This document shows, piece after piece, positions 18,701-28,075 of a stretch of DNA of 64,000 nt. Within the stretch, counting starts at the first letter, position 1; each line of letters starts with the position of its first letter. The DNA comes from Lysobacter solisilvae (GTDB lineage Bacteria > Pseudomonadota > Gammaproteobacteria > Xanthomonadales > Xanthomonadaceae). The position numbers and the translations under genes were made by a program. The stretch is from positions 496,001 to 560,000 of the forward strand of contig NZ_CP071518.1 of NCBI RefSeq assembly GCF_016613535.2, read 5' to 3'. A model generated the notes under the pieces. The model had not been told where the DNA came from. It ran no database searches and saw nothing but the letters and a program-made list of their open reading frames with translations.

Positions 18701-20167
18701 CGTGGACGCGCGAGGCCGCGCTGACCGAACTGCTGCGCGCGCGCATGACCGGGCTCGGCCCGGTCACCGTCGCCGCACTCGCGCACGCGCTCGCCGTGCC
18801 CGCGCTGGACGTCGACATCGCGCTCGCCGGCCTGGAGAGCGAGGGCTATGTGATGCGCGGACGCTTTTCGTCTGCGGCCACCGAAGGCACGGCGCCCGAA
18901 GAGTGGTGCGAGCGCCACCTGCTCGCGCGCATCCACCGCTACACGATCGGGCGGCTGCGCCGGGAAATCGAACCGGTCGAGCCGCGGGATTTCATGCGCT
19001 TCCTGTTCGACTGGCAGCGCGTGGCCAAGGCCGCGCGCGTGAGCGGGCCCGAAGCGCTCGCCGGCGTGCTCACGCAGCTGGAAGGGTTCGAGGCGCCCGC
19101 GGCCGCCTGGGAATCCGAACTGCTGCCGGCGCGGGTGAGCGACTACTCGATCTCGTGGCTGGACGACCTGTGCACCGCCGGCCGCATCGCCTGGACGCGC
19201 CTGCGCGGCGCCAGCACCGAGGCCGCCGGCACGCGCGCCGCGCCGGTGCGCGCCACGCCGATCGTCCTGCTGCCGCGCCGCACGCTGTCGCACTGGTCGG
19301 CGCTGACGGCGCAGCAGCTCGAGGACGGGCCGCCGCTGTCCTCGCGCGCGCAACGCGTGCTCGACGTGCTGCGTGGGCATGGCGCCTCGTTCTTCGACGA
19401 GCTGTCGACCAGCGCGCACCTGCTGCGCACCGAACTGGAGGACGCGCTGGCCGAACTGGTCGCGCGCGGGGCACGTCACCTGCGACAGCTTCGCGGGATT
19501 GCGCGCGCTGCTGGTGCCTCCCTCGAAGCGGCCCTCGCCGATGGGCCGGCACGGGCGACGGCGCGCGGCGCTGATGGGCATCGAGGACGCCGGCCGCTGG
19601 ACGCTCGCGCGCAGGGCGCCGGTGGCGTCGGACACACCGGCCGCCGCCACCGCCGCGCGCGCCGAGCAGGTCGAACACGTCGCCCGCACGCTGCTGCGAC
19701 GCTATGGCGTCGTGGCATGGCGCCTGCTCGAACGCGAGGCGCCATGGCTGCCGCCGTGGCGCGAACTGCTGCGCGTCTACCACCGGCTGGAGGCGCGCGG
19801 TGAAATCCGCGGCGGGCGATTCATCCAGGGCATGTCCGGCGAGCAGTTCGCCCTGCCCGACGCGGTGGCCGCGCTGCGGCAGGTGCGCCGCCAGCCACCC
19901 GACGGCGCCTGGCTCGCGCTGTCGGCCCTGGACCCGCTCAACCTGGTGGGCACGGTGGTGGCCGGCGCGAAGGTGCCGCGCCAGCTGGGTGCGCGCGTGC
20001 TGTGGCGCGACGGCGTGCCGGTGGCGACCCTGGTGGCCGGCCAGGTCGAATGGCTGCAGGCGCCGGCGCCCGACGAGGAGCCTCACGCGCGCCAGGTCCT
20101 GCTGCGCGAACCCGAATTCGCATTGCCCGGCCTGCTGGCCGGGCTGGGCGTGGCGCCCGCCGCCTGA
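15739..20167 (+). pseudogene. lhr: Lhr-type ATP-dependent DNA helicase, one frameshift as sequenced
   Basis: A very long superfamily-2 helicase (about 1475 residues when repaired). Motifs are [12 protein letters not shown] (Walker A), VDEIHAV (motif II), LSATQKP (III), [12 protein letters not shown] and QRVGRSGH (VI), then the long Lhr core and C-terminal region. The frame breaks in the cgcggggcac run near 19471; removing one G restores [20 protein letters not shown] and continues to 20167. Lhr proteins unwind DNA and RNA:DNA hybrids and have been linked to repair. The break is probably a sequencing error because both halves are fully conserved. Confidence 0.9.
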
Positions 20168-20223
20168 GCGCACCACCGGCGCGTGGGGCAGAATCAGGCG
20201 CCCGCCCCCGCTGGTCCGAGTCC

Positions 20224-20994
20224 ATGCCGTTGCTCCGCTGCTGTGCCTGCGTCCTGTTCGCGCTGCTGTCGGTCTTCGGCGTCGGCCAGGCGCGCGCCGA
20301 CGAACCCGTCCGCGTGTTCGCCGCCGCCAGCCTGACCAACGCGCTGGAGGAACTGGCCACGCAGTGGCAGGCCGCGGGCCATGCGCGCCCGGTCCTCGCC
20401 TTTGGCGCCTCGTCCACGCTGGCCAAGCAGGTGGAAGCCGGCGCCCCGGCCGACCTGTTCGCCTCCGCCGACCAGAAATGGATGGACCATGTCGCCAAGG
20501 CCGGCCGCATCGCGCCGGAGTCTCGCGTGGCACTGCTGGGCAATACGCTGGTATTGATCGCGCCGCGCAACCGTGCGTTCAAGGCGACGCTGCGCGAAGG
20601 CGCGGCGCTGGCGACGCGGTTCCGCGGCAAGTTGTGCACCGGCGAGCCGGGCGTGGTGCCCGTGGGCATCTACGCGCAGCAGGCGCTGACACATGTGGGT
20701 GCCTGGGACGCGCTGCAGGGTCGCATCGTCGGCACCGACGACGTGCGCACCGCGCTGGCCTTCGTCGAACGCGGTGAATGCGGCGCCGGCGTGGTGTACG
20801 CCACCGATGCGCGTATCAGCCAGAAGGTGCGCGTGGTGGCGACGTTCCCGGCCGACAGCCATGCGCCGATCGTCTATCCCGTCGCCCTGACCCGCGATGC
20901 GCCGGCGCAGGCGCGCGCGTTCCTGGCCTTCCTGCGCGGTCCCGCCGCGGCGAAAGTGTTCCTTCGCCACGGCTTTACCCGAGGCCTCCCATGA
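20224..20994 (+). CDS. modA: Molybdate ABC transporter, periplasmic binding protein ModA
   Basis: A signal peptide (about residues 1-25, ending GQARA) precedes DEPVRVFAAASLTNALEEL, FGASSTLAKQVEAGAPADLF and GNTLVLIAP, the ModA signatures that bind molybdate or tungstate. TGA overlaps the modB ATG (ATGA 20991-20994). It feeds molybdenum to the cofactor of enzymes such as the SoeA-like protein 13 kb upstream. Confidence 0.95.
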   Translation: MPLLRCCACVLFALLSVFGVGQARADEPVRVFAAASLTNALEELATQWQAAGHARPVLAFGASSTLAKQVEAGAPADLFASADQKWMDHVAKAGRIAPESRVALLGNTLVLIAPRNRAFKATLREGAALATRFRGKLCTGEPGVVPVGIYAQQALTHVGAWDALQGRIVGTDDVRTALAFVERGECGAGVVYATDARISQKVRVVATFPADSHAPIVYPVALTRDAPAQARAFLAFLRGPAAAKVFLRHGFTRGLP

Positions 20995-21716
20995 GCACCT
21001 GGCTGACGCCAGAGGAAACCCAGGCGCTCTGGCTGTCGGCCAAGGTGGCGCTGTGCTCGACCCTGCTCTGCCTGCCGGCGGGCATCGGCCTGGCGTGGTG
21101 GCTGGAGCGACGTCGTTTTCCCGGCCGCTTCCTGGTCGATGCGCTGGTGCAGCTGCCGATGGTGCTGCCGCCGGTGGTGCCCGGCTACCTGCTGCTGTTG
21201 CTGCTGGGCACGCAGGGGCCGCTGGGCCGATGGCTGGAGTCGCAATTCGGGATCGTGGTGGCCTTCACCTGGAAAGGCGCCGTGCTGGCTTCGGCGGTGA
21301 TGGCCTTTCCGTTGATGGTGCAGCCGATCCGGCTCGCGTTCCGCCTGATCGACGCGCGGCTGGAGCATGCGGCCGCCACGCTGGGCGCGCGGCCCTGGCG
21401 CGTGTTCGCCACCATCACCCTGCCGCTCGCGGCGCCCGGCGTGATCGCCGGTGGTGTGCTGTGTTTCTCGCGCAGCCTGGGCGAGTTCGGCGCGACGATG
21501 GCCTTCGTCGGCAACATCCCGGGTGAGACGCGCACGCTGCCGCTGGCGATCTATTCGCTCACGCATGTGCCCGATGGCGAAGCGGCGGCGCTGCGGCTGG
21601 TCGTGCTGTCCATCGCGCTGGCCGTGGCCGCGTTGCTGGTGAGCCACTGGCTCGGGCGCCGCGCCGAACGCCGGCTGGGGTTCGCCGACCACCGGAGCGC
21701 GCATGCTGAGCTTTGA
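20991..21716 (+). CDS. modB: Molybdate ABC transporter permease ModB
   Basis: A 241-residue inner-membrane permease with five or more hydrophobic helices. It carries the EAA-like loop (HAAATLGARPWRVFATITLPLA) and the ModB-typical SLGEFGATMAFVGNIPGETRT. It overlaps modA by four bases and modC by fourteen, indicating one transcript. Confidence 0.95.
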   Translation: MSTWLTPEETQALWLSAKVALCSTLLCLPAGIGLAWWLERRRFPGRFLVDALVQLPMVLPPVVPGYLLLLLLGTQGPLGRWLESQFGIVVAFTWKGAVLASAVMAFPLMVQPIRLAFRLIDARLEHAAATLGARPWRVFATITLPLAAPGVIAGGVLCFSRSLGEFGATMAFVGNIPGETRTLPLAIYSLTHVPDGEAAALRLVVLSIALAVAALLVSHWLGRRAERRLGFADHRSAHAEL

Positions 21717-22362
21717 CCTCGAGTACTCACGAGGCGCGGTTCAGAAAGGCGGGTTCCAACTGCAGGCACGCGCACAGCTCGCGGGCGGCGTGACCGGCAT
21801 CTGCGGGCCGTCGGGCTCCGGCAAGAGCACCCTGCTGCTGCTCGTCGCCGGACTGCTCAGGCCCACGGGCGGCACGCTGCAACTGCACGACCGGATGCTG
21901 GTGGACCGGGCGCGCAACATCTTCATCCCGGCCTAGGGCCGCCACTTCGGCCTGGTGTTCCAGGAAGGCCAGCTGTTTCCGCACCTGAGTGTGCGCCGCA
22001 ACCTGCTGTACGGCCACGATCGCCTGCCGCCGGAGCAGCGCCTGTTCGCACTGGATGCGGTGCTGGAGCTGCTGGAGATCGGCCACCTGGTCGACCGTCG
22101 CCCGGCGCTGCTGTCGGGCGGTGAGCGCCAGCGCGTGGCGCTCGGCCGCGCCCTGTTGTTTTCACCGCGGCTGCTGCTGCTCGACGAACCGCTGTCCTCG
22201 CTCGACGACCGCCTCAAGCAGCAGATCCTGCCGTTCCTCAAGCGGGTCAAGGACGAGACCAGGATCCCGATGCTGTACGTCAGCCATTCGCGCGCGGAAG
22301 TCGAGTTCCTGGCCGACCGCGTGCTGGCGATGGACGCCGGACGCCTGCAGCCGCTGCCGTGA
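21703..22362 (+). pseudogene. modC: Molybdate ABC transporter ATPase ModC, in-frame TAG and short C-terminus
   Basis: The ATPase frame runs from ATG 21703 through GPSGSGKSTLLLL (Walker A), VFQEGQLFPHLSV (Q loop), LLSGGERQRVALGRAL (signature) and LLLLDEPLSSLDD (Walker B), to VSHSRAEVEFLADRV. A TAG at 21934-21936 (context gccTAGggc) interrupts it between Walker A and the Q loop, in the same frame on both sides. One C-to-T change from CAG would explain it. The frame ends at about 220 residues, so the C-terminal TOBE/Mop domain of typical ~350-residue ModC is missing. As sequenced, full-length ATPase would need readthrough. Confidence 0.85.
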
Positions 22363-22445
22363 CGCGGGCGCGTCGCCTCGTGCCGATGGATCGGGCGCGG
22401 GATCGCGGAACGGAGCAGCCAGCAGCGCGCGGCGGGGCCGTGCCC

Positions 22446-22889
22446 TCATTGCTTGCGGGTCGGCAGCCCCAGTGAGCGGTTGATCGCGTGCTGCAGCGCG
22501 ATCATGAAGACCGCGGAGGTGACGCCGAACATCATCAGGCCGTCGGAGGCTTCCATGGGGGCAAGCATGCGCGCGCGACCGGTCAGGGTGAAATCGCCGT
22601 AGCCCAGCGAGGTGAAGGTCACGCCGGAGAAATACAGGGCGGTTTCGAAATCGGGGAACTGGCCCAGGATCTGGTACAGCGCGGCCCAGCCCGCCATCTG
22701 CACGATGCCCGCCACCAGCAGCAGCAGCATGATGTACACCAGCTGCCTGAAGGCCGACAGCAACGGATGCTCTCCGAGCGGCTGCCGGGCGGCGGCGACG
22801 TAATAGCGGATCACCTGCACCACCGCCGCGATCTGCACGGCCAGGCAGGCGATCATCATGGCCATGCCCACGCAGATGGTGACGATCAT
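22446..22889 (-). CDS. Two-pore-helix potassium-channel-like membrane protein
   Basis: From ATG 22889 there are hydrophobic helices at about 1-28 and 49-72, a pore helix with the selectivity filter TSLGYGDF, and a final helix (MMFGVTSAVFMIALQ). This is the ion-channel 2 (KcsA-like pore) pattern. The true start may be further upstream: ATG 22939 opens MALRFE and would enter this frame after one missing base near 22922, giving MALRFE-ADAIRLFVVRAM. K+ selectivity is inferred from the GYG filter. Confidence 0.7.
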   Translation of the reverse strand: MIVTICVGMAMMIACLAVQIAAVVQVIRYYVAAARQPLGEHPLLSAFRQLVYIMLLLLVAGIVQMAGWAALYQILGQFPDFETALYFSGVTFTSLGYGDFTLTGRARMLAPMEASDGLMMFGVTSAVFMIALQHAINRSLGLPTRKQ

Positions 22890-22959
22890 GGCGCGCACCA
22901 CGAAGAGGCGGATGGCGTCGGCTCGAACCGCAGGGCCATGGGCTAGCGATCCATGATGG

Positions 22960-24096
22960 TTACGGAGTCGGCCCCGGAGTGGTTTCCACCGGTTCCACCA
23001 CGACCACCGGCGCCGCTTCGGCCGGCTGCGGCACGTGCTCGTCGACCCACTTCCAGAACAGCTCGTACGCCACGCCGAGCACGACGGGGCCGATGAAAAG
23101 TCCCAGCAGGCCATCGGTGATCATGCCGCCCAGCGCGCCGATCAGGATGACCGGCATCGGCACCTCGACGCCGCGCCCCAGCAGCAGCGGCTTGAGCACG
23201 TTGTCGGCCAGGCCGGCGATGAAGACGTAGATCGCAAACACGATCGTGCCCGCGCTGGCGCCCTGGGTGGCGAACACGTAGATGATCACCGGGATGGTGA
23301 TCAGCGTGGCCGGCAGCTGCACGATGCCCAGCATCAGCACCGCCAGCGCCAGCAGGCCCGCGGCCGGGACGCCCATCAGCACCAGCGCCGGTCCGATCAG
23401 CAGGGTCTGGATGAAGGCGATGCCGATCACGCCCTGCGCGACGGCGCGGATGGTGGCCGCGCACAGCGTGACGAACTGGTGGCCCCGCAGCGGCCCCACC
23501 AGCGAGGTGGCGACGCGTTCGGCGGCGGCGGTGCCACTGGTCCCGTAGGCCATGAAGATGCCGGCGATCGGCAGGGCCGCGATGAACAGCAGGAACCCCG
23601 ACGCCACGCCCGCCAGCGTGCCCAGCAGCTTCAGCGCGCCCTGGCGGAAGCGCGGGCCAAGCTTCTCCAGGAGCGCCTGCGGATCGTTCGCCGCCAGTTG
23701 CCAGGCCTCATGGATGCGCGGGCCCACCACCGGCCAGTCGTCCACGGACGGCCACGGCGGCGGAATGTGGATCTTGTCGCCTTCGAGCATCTTCAATGCG
23801 CCCACGGCCGAGGTGAGCAGTGAATCGCCCAGCAGCAGCGCCGGCACCGCCAGGATGAGGATCGCCGCGACGACGATGATCGTCGCCGTCCATCCGTTGC
23901 CCAGGCTCCACTTGCGGCTCAGCAGTCGCTGCAGCGGATACAGCGTGACGGCCAGGATGATCGACCACAGCATCAGGCTGAGGAAGGGATGGAAGAAGCG
24001 GAAGCAGAACACCGCCAGCAGGATGATCAGGACGGCGCGCAACAGCACGTCCATCAGGACTTCCGGCCACGGGTGATCCGCGTCTGGACTGCGCAT
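22960..24096 (-). CDS. AI-2E family transporter (PerM/TqsA-like permease)
   Basis: The 378-residue membrane protein has paired N-terminal helices (VLIILLAVFCFRFFHPFLSL), a soluble middle region, and the conserved AI-2E motif region with GIPAAGLLAL-like (MGVPAAGLLALAVLM), a PxxLIxIPVII-type segment, DNVLKPLLLGRG and GGMITDGLLGLFIGPVVLGV. Members export signals such as AI-2 or act as cation antiporters; the substrate here is unknown. ATG 24096 starts just before the first helix. Confidence 0.88.
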   Translation of the reverse strand: MRSPDADHPWPEVLMDVLLRAVLIILLAVFCFRFFHPFLSLMLWSIILAVTLYPLQRLLSRKWSLGNGWTATIIVVAAILILAVPALLLGDSLLTSAVGALKMLEGDKIHIPPPWPSVDDWPVVGPRIHEAWQLAANDPQALLEKLGPRFRQGALKLLGTLAGVASGFLLFIAALPIAGIFMAYGTSGTAAAERVATSLVGPLRGHQFVTLCAATIRAVAQGVIGIAFIQTLLIGPALVLMGVPAAGLLALAVLMLGIVQLPATLITIPVIIYVFATQGASAGTIVFAIYVFIAGLADNVLKPLLLGRGVEVPMPVILIGALGGMITDGLLGLFIGPVVLGVAYELFWKWVDEHVPQPAEAAPVVVVEPVETTPGPTP

Positions 24097-24177
24097 GGCG
24101 CTCCTTCCTCGTTCCCTTCGGAGAGGATCGTTGCCGGGAACCTGGCGCCGCAGTAGAGCGCGCGGGACAACGGCCTT

Positions 24178-24201
24178 GCAATGCGACGAAAGGTGCATTG
24201 C
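24178..24201. promoter_or_regulatory. Inverted repeat in divergent intergenic region (operator-like)
   Basis: gcaatgc and gcattgc are perfect 7-base inverted arms separated by ten bases. They lie between the divergent AI-2E permease and DUF1704 genes, in a 287-base gap with nothing else recognisable. The spacing fits a dimeric regulator site, but no cognate regulator is evident. Confidence 0.3.
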
Positions 24202-24383
24202 CAGCCCCGGCCACCTTTGCCACAGTCGGTCGAATGGCGCGCACACGCGTCGTCGGCGGACGTGGCCGCGGCCAGTCGTCCCGGCCCACTGCCCGCGACC
24301 TCGCGGTGGCTGCGTCGCGCCGGTCGCGTGCTCGCGACCCTTCATGCGAAACCGGCCGCGTCGCGCTGGCCGAGGGAGGACCC

Positions 24384-25701
24384 ATGGCCGTCACCGCTCC
24401 GGCACTGTTCGGCCACGACCCGGCCTTCGAGCCGATGCTCACCTGCGACCGCGCGCTGGGCGGCGTCGGCCGCAAGATCCGCGTGCTCAATGCGATCGCG
24501 TGGCCGGTCGAACTGGAGGAACGCTTCCTCCAGGGATGGCGGGCGGGGAATCCCGCGCTGCCCCAGCCAGCCACGATGCCGGTCCCGCTGGATGCCGAGA
24601 TCGCCACGCTGGATACCCTCATGCGCGGACTGGACCGTGGCCACCCGATCGGCAACTGGCTCTACAAGTCCGCCTGGAGCTACCGCGTCGCCGCGCGCAT
24701 GCTCGGCCAGATCGGCCAGCCGGGCTTCACCCGCTGCTCGGTGCTGCTGTACGGCCGGCCGGACACGCAGTACCGCAACCAGGTGGTGAACAACGCCGAC
24801 GCCGCGCGGCAGATGCTGGCCATCACCGACGACCTGATCGACCGTGAACTGCTCACGCCGGTGCCCTGCGACATCCCGGCCGACGTGTTCGCCCAGCGCC
24901 TGCGGGAAAAGATCGCGCCGTTCTTCGTCCACGACGAGGTGGAGGTGGTGCTCGACCCCTCGCTGGCCTCCAAGGCCACCGCCAGCAGCAGCCGCGTGCG
25001 GATCCGCGCGACGGCGATGTTCTCCGAGGAGGACCTGGAGCAGCTGACCCAGCACGAGGCGTACATCCACACGGCCACGCTGCTCAACGGCAAGCACCAG
25101 CCGCACCTGCGCACGCTCGGCCTGGGTGCACCGCGCACCACGCGCACGCAGGAGGGCCCTGGCGACGTTCGCCGAGATCATCACCGGCGCCATGGATATC
25201 GCGCGCCTGCGGCGCGTGGCCCTGCGCGTGCTGATGGTGCAGGCCGCGCTGGACGGCGCCGACTTCATCGACGTGTTCAAGGGTTTCCTTGAAGCGGGGC
25301 AGAGCGAGGTCGAAAGCTACCGCAGCGCTTCGCGCGTGTTCCGCGGCGGCGACGTGCGCGGGGGTGTGTGCTTCACCAAGGACGGGGCGTACCTGGAAGG
25401 GCTCTTCATGGTGCACATCTTCATCCGCAAGGTGCTGCAGGAAGGTCGCGCCGAACTGCTGCCGATGCTGTTCGCAGGCCGGGTCACGACCGGCGACGTG
25501 ATCACGCTGGCGCCGTACATCGCCACGGGCCTGGTGGGCCGCTCCGTGTACGTGCCGCCGTGGGCGCGCCAGCCGCAGCGCATCCTCGCGCTGATGGCGT
25601 TCTCCGTCGCCGCGCAGCAGTTCCAGCTCGACCGGCTCGAGTTGCAGCGGTTCGCCGACTATGAGGACGAAGTGATCGAGGCGGCGGGACTGGACTACTG
25701 A
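24384..25701 (+). pseudogene. QEGLA-motif (DUF1704) flavohemoglobin-expression-modulating protein, frameshifted as sequenced
   Basis: The two frames join into one DUF1704 protein of about 438 residues. It contains HEAYIHTATLLNGKHQP, a zinc-metallopeptidase HExxxH-type site, and the eponymous TRTQEGLATFAEI motif. The motif itself is broken by one extra C in gggccctgg near 25155. DUF1704 is the bacterial relative of the eukaryotic MATCAP tyrosine carboxypeptidases. A GAGGGAGGA ribosome site lies just upstream of ATG 24384. The indel is probably a sequencing error because the C-terminal half (VFRGGDVRGGVCFTKDGAYL) is intact. Confidence 0.85.
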
Positions 25702-25752
25702 GGCGTCGCTGCTGATCCACCGCCCCGGACGGTGGCGGCCCGTCTCACCGCG

Positions 25753-26799
25753 TCAGCCGGGCTGCCGCGCCGCGGGCTTGGTGCGGTGCCACACCAGCTG
25801 CATCGCGCCGACCGCGAACAGGCCGGCCAACGCGAACTGCATGACACGGGTCATCCATTGACCGGGGTCGCCGGGACCGGCCGCGATCGCCGAACTCAGG
25901 ATGATCAGCATCGCGTTGCAGCCCACGGTCAGCGCGGCGGCGTTGGGGTCGCCGCGCGCGAATCGCGCGCCGATCACGATCCCCAGTGCAAACAGGATGA
26001 GCCCCAGCGTGAGCAGCGAAGGCCCCATCAGCAGCACCCAGTAGGCGCCCTGGCCCGTCACGCCGCCGGCGGCGTTGGCCAGCACGCGGCGGACCGCATC
26101 CTGCTGACTGCGCTGCAGGTCGAAATTCGCCACCAGCAGCACGGTGCCGATCAGCACTGCCATGGCCTGTGTCGGCGCGAACAGCAGGAACACCAGCATC
26201 ATCGGCACCACGACGGCCGTGGCGGCGAGCGCGGTCGCGATCGGCGCAGGAGGCGCGGCGGGCGGCGGCGCGGCGCGGCGCGGCAGGCTGCGGGGCCACA
26301 CGGCGTAGACCAGCCAGATCGCCAGCATGGCCAAGGCGATCCCGCGCACGAGGGCCAGGGGCAGGCGGCCGGCTTCGGTGGGATACGCCATCGCCACGAT
26401 CGGGACCGTCGACAGGCACACCAGTCCCAGGATGGCGGGCAATGCCGGCCCACCGGTCAGCATGGTCAGGAACAACACGAACAGGCACACCGAAATGGCG
26501 CCGAACAGGACCACGGGCGCGTGCTGAAGCAGCGTCGACAGCAGCCAGGAGAACAGCGCGGCGAGGGCCATCGCGACGACCAGCATCGCGCCCACCTTGA
26601 ACGGCGGACGCCCGGGCAGGTTGACCAGCAGCACGCCGGCCAGAAGAGGCGCGAGGAAGGTTGGCCGCCAGGTCATCGCCTCGCAGACCACGAATGCCAG
26701 GCTGACCGCCACGGCAAATCGCAGCGTGGCGTGGCGCGCGGCCAGGACCGTCTCGTCGGGGCGGCCAGGATCGACGCGGCCAGGAGCGGCGCGGGCCAT
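25753..26799 (-). CDS. DUF2955 inner-membrane efflux component
   Basis: A 348-residue protein with two sets of hydrophobic helices (ALLAGVLLVNLP; MLVVAMALAALFSWLL; IGTVLLVANFDLQRSQQ) separated by a Pro/Ala-rich loop. This is the FUSC/AaeB-like DUF2955 layout. It is the last gene of the outer-membrane factor-HlyD-DUF2955 operon, four bases after the adaptor gene, and resembles aromatic-acid efflux pumps. Substrate unknown. Confidence 0.8.
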   Translation of the reverse strand: MARAAPGRVDPGRPDETVLAARHATLRFAVAVSLAFVVCEAMTWRPTFLAPLLAGVLLVNLPGRPPFKVGAMLVVAMALAALFSWLLSTLLQHAPVVLFGAISVCLFVLFLTMLTGGPALPAILGLVCLSTVPIVAMAYPTEAGRLPLALVRGIALAMLAIWLVYAVWPRSLPRRAAPPPAAPPAPIATALAATAVVVPMMLVFLLFAPTQAMAVLIGTVLLVANFDLQRSQQDAVRRVLANAAGGVTGQGAYWVLLMGPSLLTLGLILFALGIVIGARFARGDPNAAALTVGCNAMLIILSSAIAAGPGDPGQWMTRVMQFALAGLFAVGAMQLVWHRTKPAARQPG

Positions 26800-26803
26800 G
26801 GCG

Positions 26804-28075
26804 CTAACGCAGGTAGCTCAGCAGCGTGACCAGCCGGATCCACAGCCACGCCAGTGGATTGAACAACGTTCCTTCGCCCGTGTAGACCACCACGTTCGCC
26901 TGTGCGCCGCTGCGGTGCGGCGGCTGCCGTTCACCCTTTTTCACCGGATCGAGCACGATGCGGACCGGGAAGGGCTGCGGTTCGCGCAGCCAGCCGTTGG
27001 GGGCGGTGAGGTCGGGCAACTGGCCAGTGGGTGCTTCGCCGCCCTGGGCGACGCCCCAGCCGACGCTGTCCACGCGGCCGGTGAACAGCTCGCCCGGCCG
27101 CTCGTCGAAGGCGACCGCCACTTTATCGCCGGCATCGATGTTGCCCAGCTGGTTCTCGCGCATCGCCGCGGTCACCCAGCGCGGGCCGGATTCGATGAAA
27201 GTGAGCAGCGGCGCGCCGCGGCTGACGAACTGGCCCGGCACCAGCCGCAGGTTGGTGATGACGCCGTCGGCGGGCGCCACCACCCGGGTGTTGTGCAGGT
27301 CGAGCTGCGCCTGGGCGACCGCCGCGCGAGCCTGCCGGACCTTGGCGTTGTTCTCACCGGGTTCGCCCAGGCGACTGTGCGCCCGCTGCAACTCGACCTG
27401 GGCGCGCTTCACGTCGGCGGCGCTGATGGCCATGCTCGAACGTGCGCGGATCGCGGTGGTTTCCGACACGGCCTTCTTGTTCGCCAGGCCAATCACGATC
27501 GTGCCCAGTTCGTTGTTCGTCGCCAGGTCGATGCGCTGCTTGGCCAGGTCGGCCTGTGCGTAGCGGATGTCCAGCTCGGACACGTCCGCGCCCTGCTCGG
27601 CCACGGCCAGGTTAGCCTGCGCCGTGCTCAGGGCGATCTCGAACGGCTCTCGATCGATCTGGAACAGCACCTGCCCCTTGCGCACGCGGGCGTTGTCGCG
27701 GACCGGCACGGCCAGCACCTGGCCACTCACCTGCGGCGCGATCTGCGCCAGCGGGACGTCCACCGCGGCCTGCGCCGAGTACGGCGTGAAGCGATCGGCG
27801 ATGACGTGGTAGGCGAACAACACCAGCAGCACGCACAGCGCGATCAGTACCAGGCGTCGCGCCTGGCCGGCGGGAGGCGCGCCCGCGGGCGCCGGACCGG
27901 CGGGTGCACCGGCGGGTGCGGCCGGGCTCGTCGCGCCCGGCGCTGGCGGATCGGCCGCGGCCGCGGAGGCGCGAACCTCGTCCTGGCTGCGCGATGGCGG
28001 TGCGGCGTCCGCTGCCGTCGCCACCGCGGCAGCGTCGTCCTTCCCGCTCCGGGTCGTCGGTCCGCGCGCGTTCAT
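26804..28075 (-). CDS. HlyD-family periplasmic adaptor (EmrA/AaeA-like)
   Basis: A cytoplasmic Ala/Pro-rich leader (about 1-75) is followed by one membrane helix (RRLVLIALCVLLVLFAYHVI), the split biotinyl-lipoyl domain (VPLAQIAPQVSGQVLAVPV; ADGVITNLRLVPGQFVSRG), a coiled-coil hairpin and a beta-barrel region. It bridges the DUF2955 pump and the NodT channel. Its ATG overlaps the stop of the outer-membrane gene (28072-28075). Confidence 0.88.
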   Translation of the reverse strand: MNARGPTTRSGKDDAAAVATAADAAPPSRSQDEVRASAAAADPPAPGATSPAAPAGAPAGPAPAGAPPAGQARRLVLIALCVLLVLFAYHVIADRFTPYSAQAAVDVPLAQIAPQVSGQVLAVPVRDNARVRKGQVLFQIDREPFEIALSTAQANLAVAEQGADVSELDIRYAQADLAKQRIDLATNNELGTIVIGLANKKAVSETTAIRARSSMAISAADVKRAQVELQRAHSRLGEPGENNAKVRQARAAVAQAQLDLHNTRVVAPADGVITNLRLVPGQFVSRGAPLLTFIESGPRWVTAAMRENQLGNIDAGDKVAVAFDERPGELFTGRVDSVGWGVAQGGEAPTGQLPDLTAPNGWLREPQPFPVRIVLDPVKKGERQPPHRSGAQANVVVYTGEGTLFNPLAWLWIRLVTLLSYLR

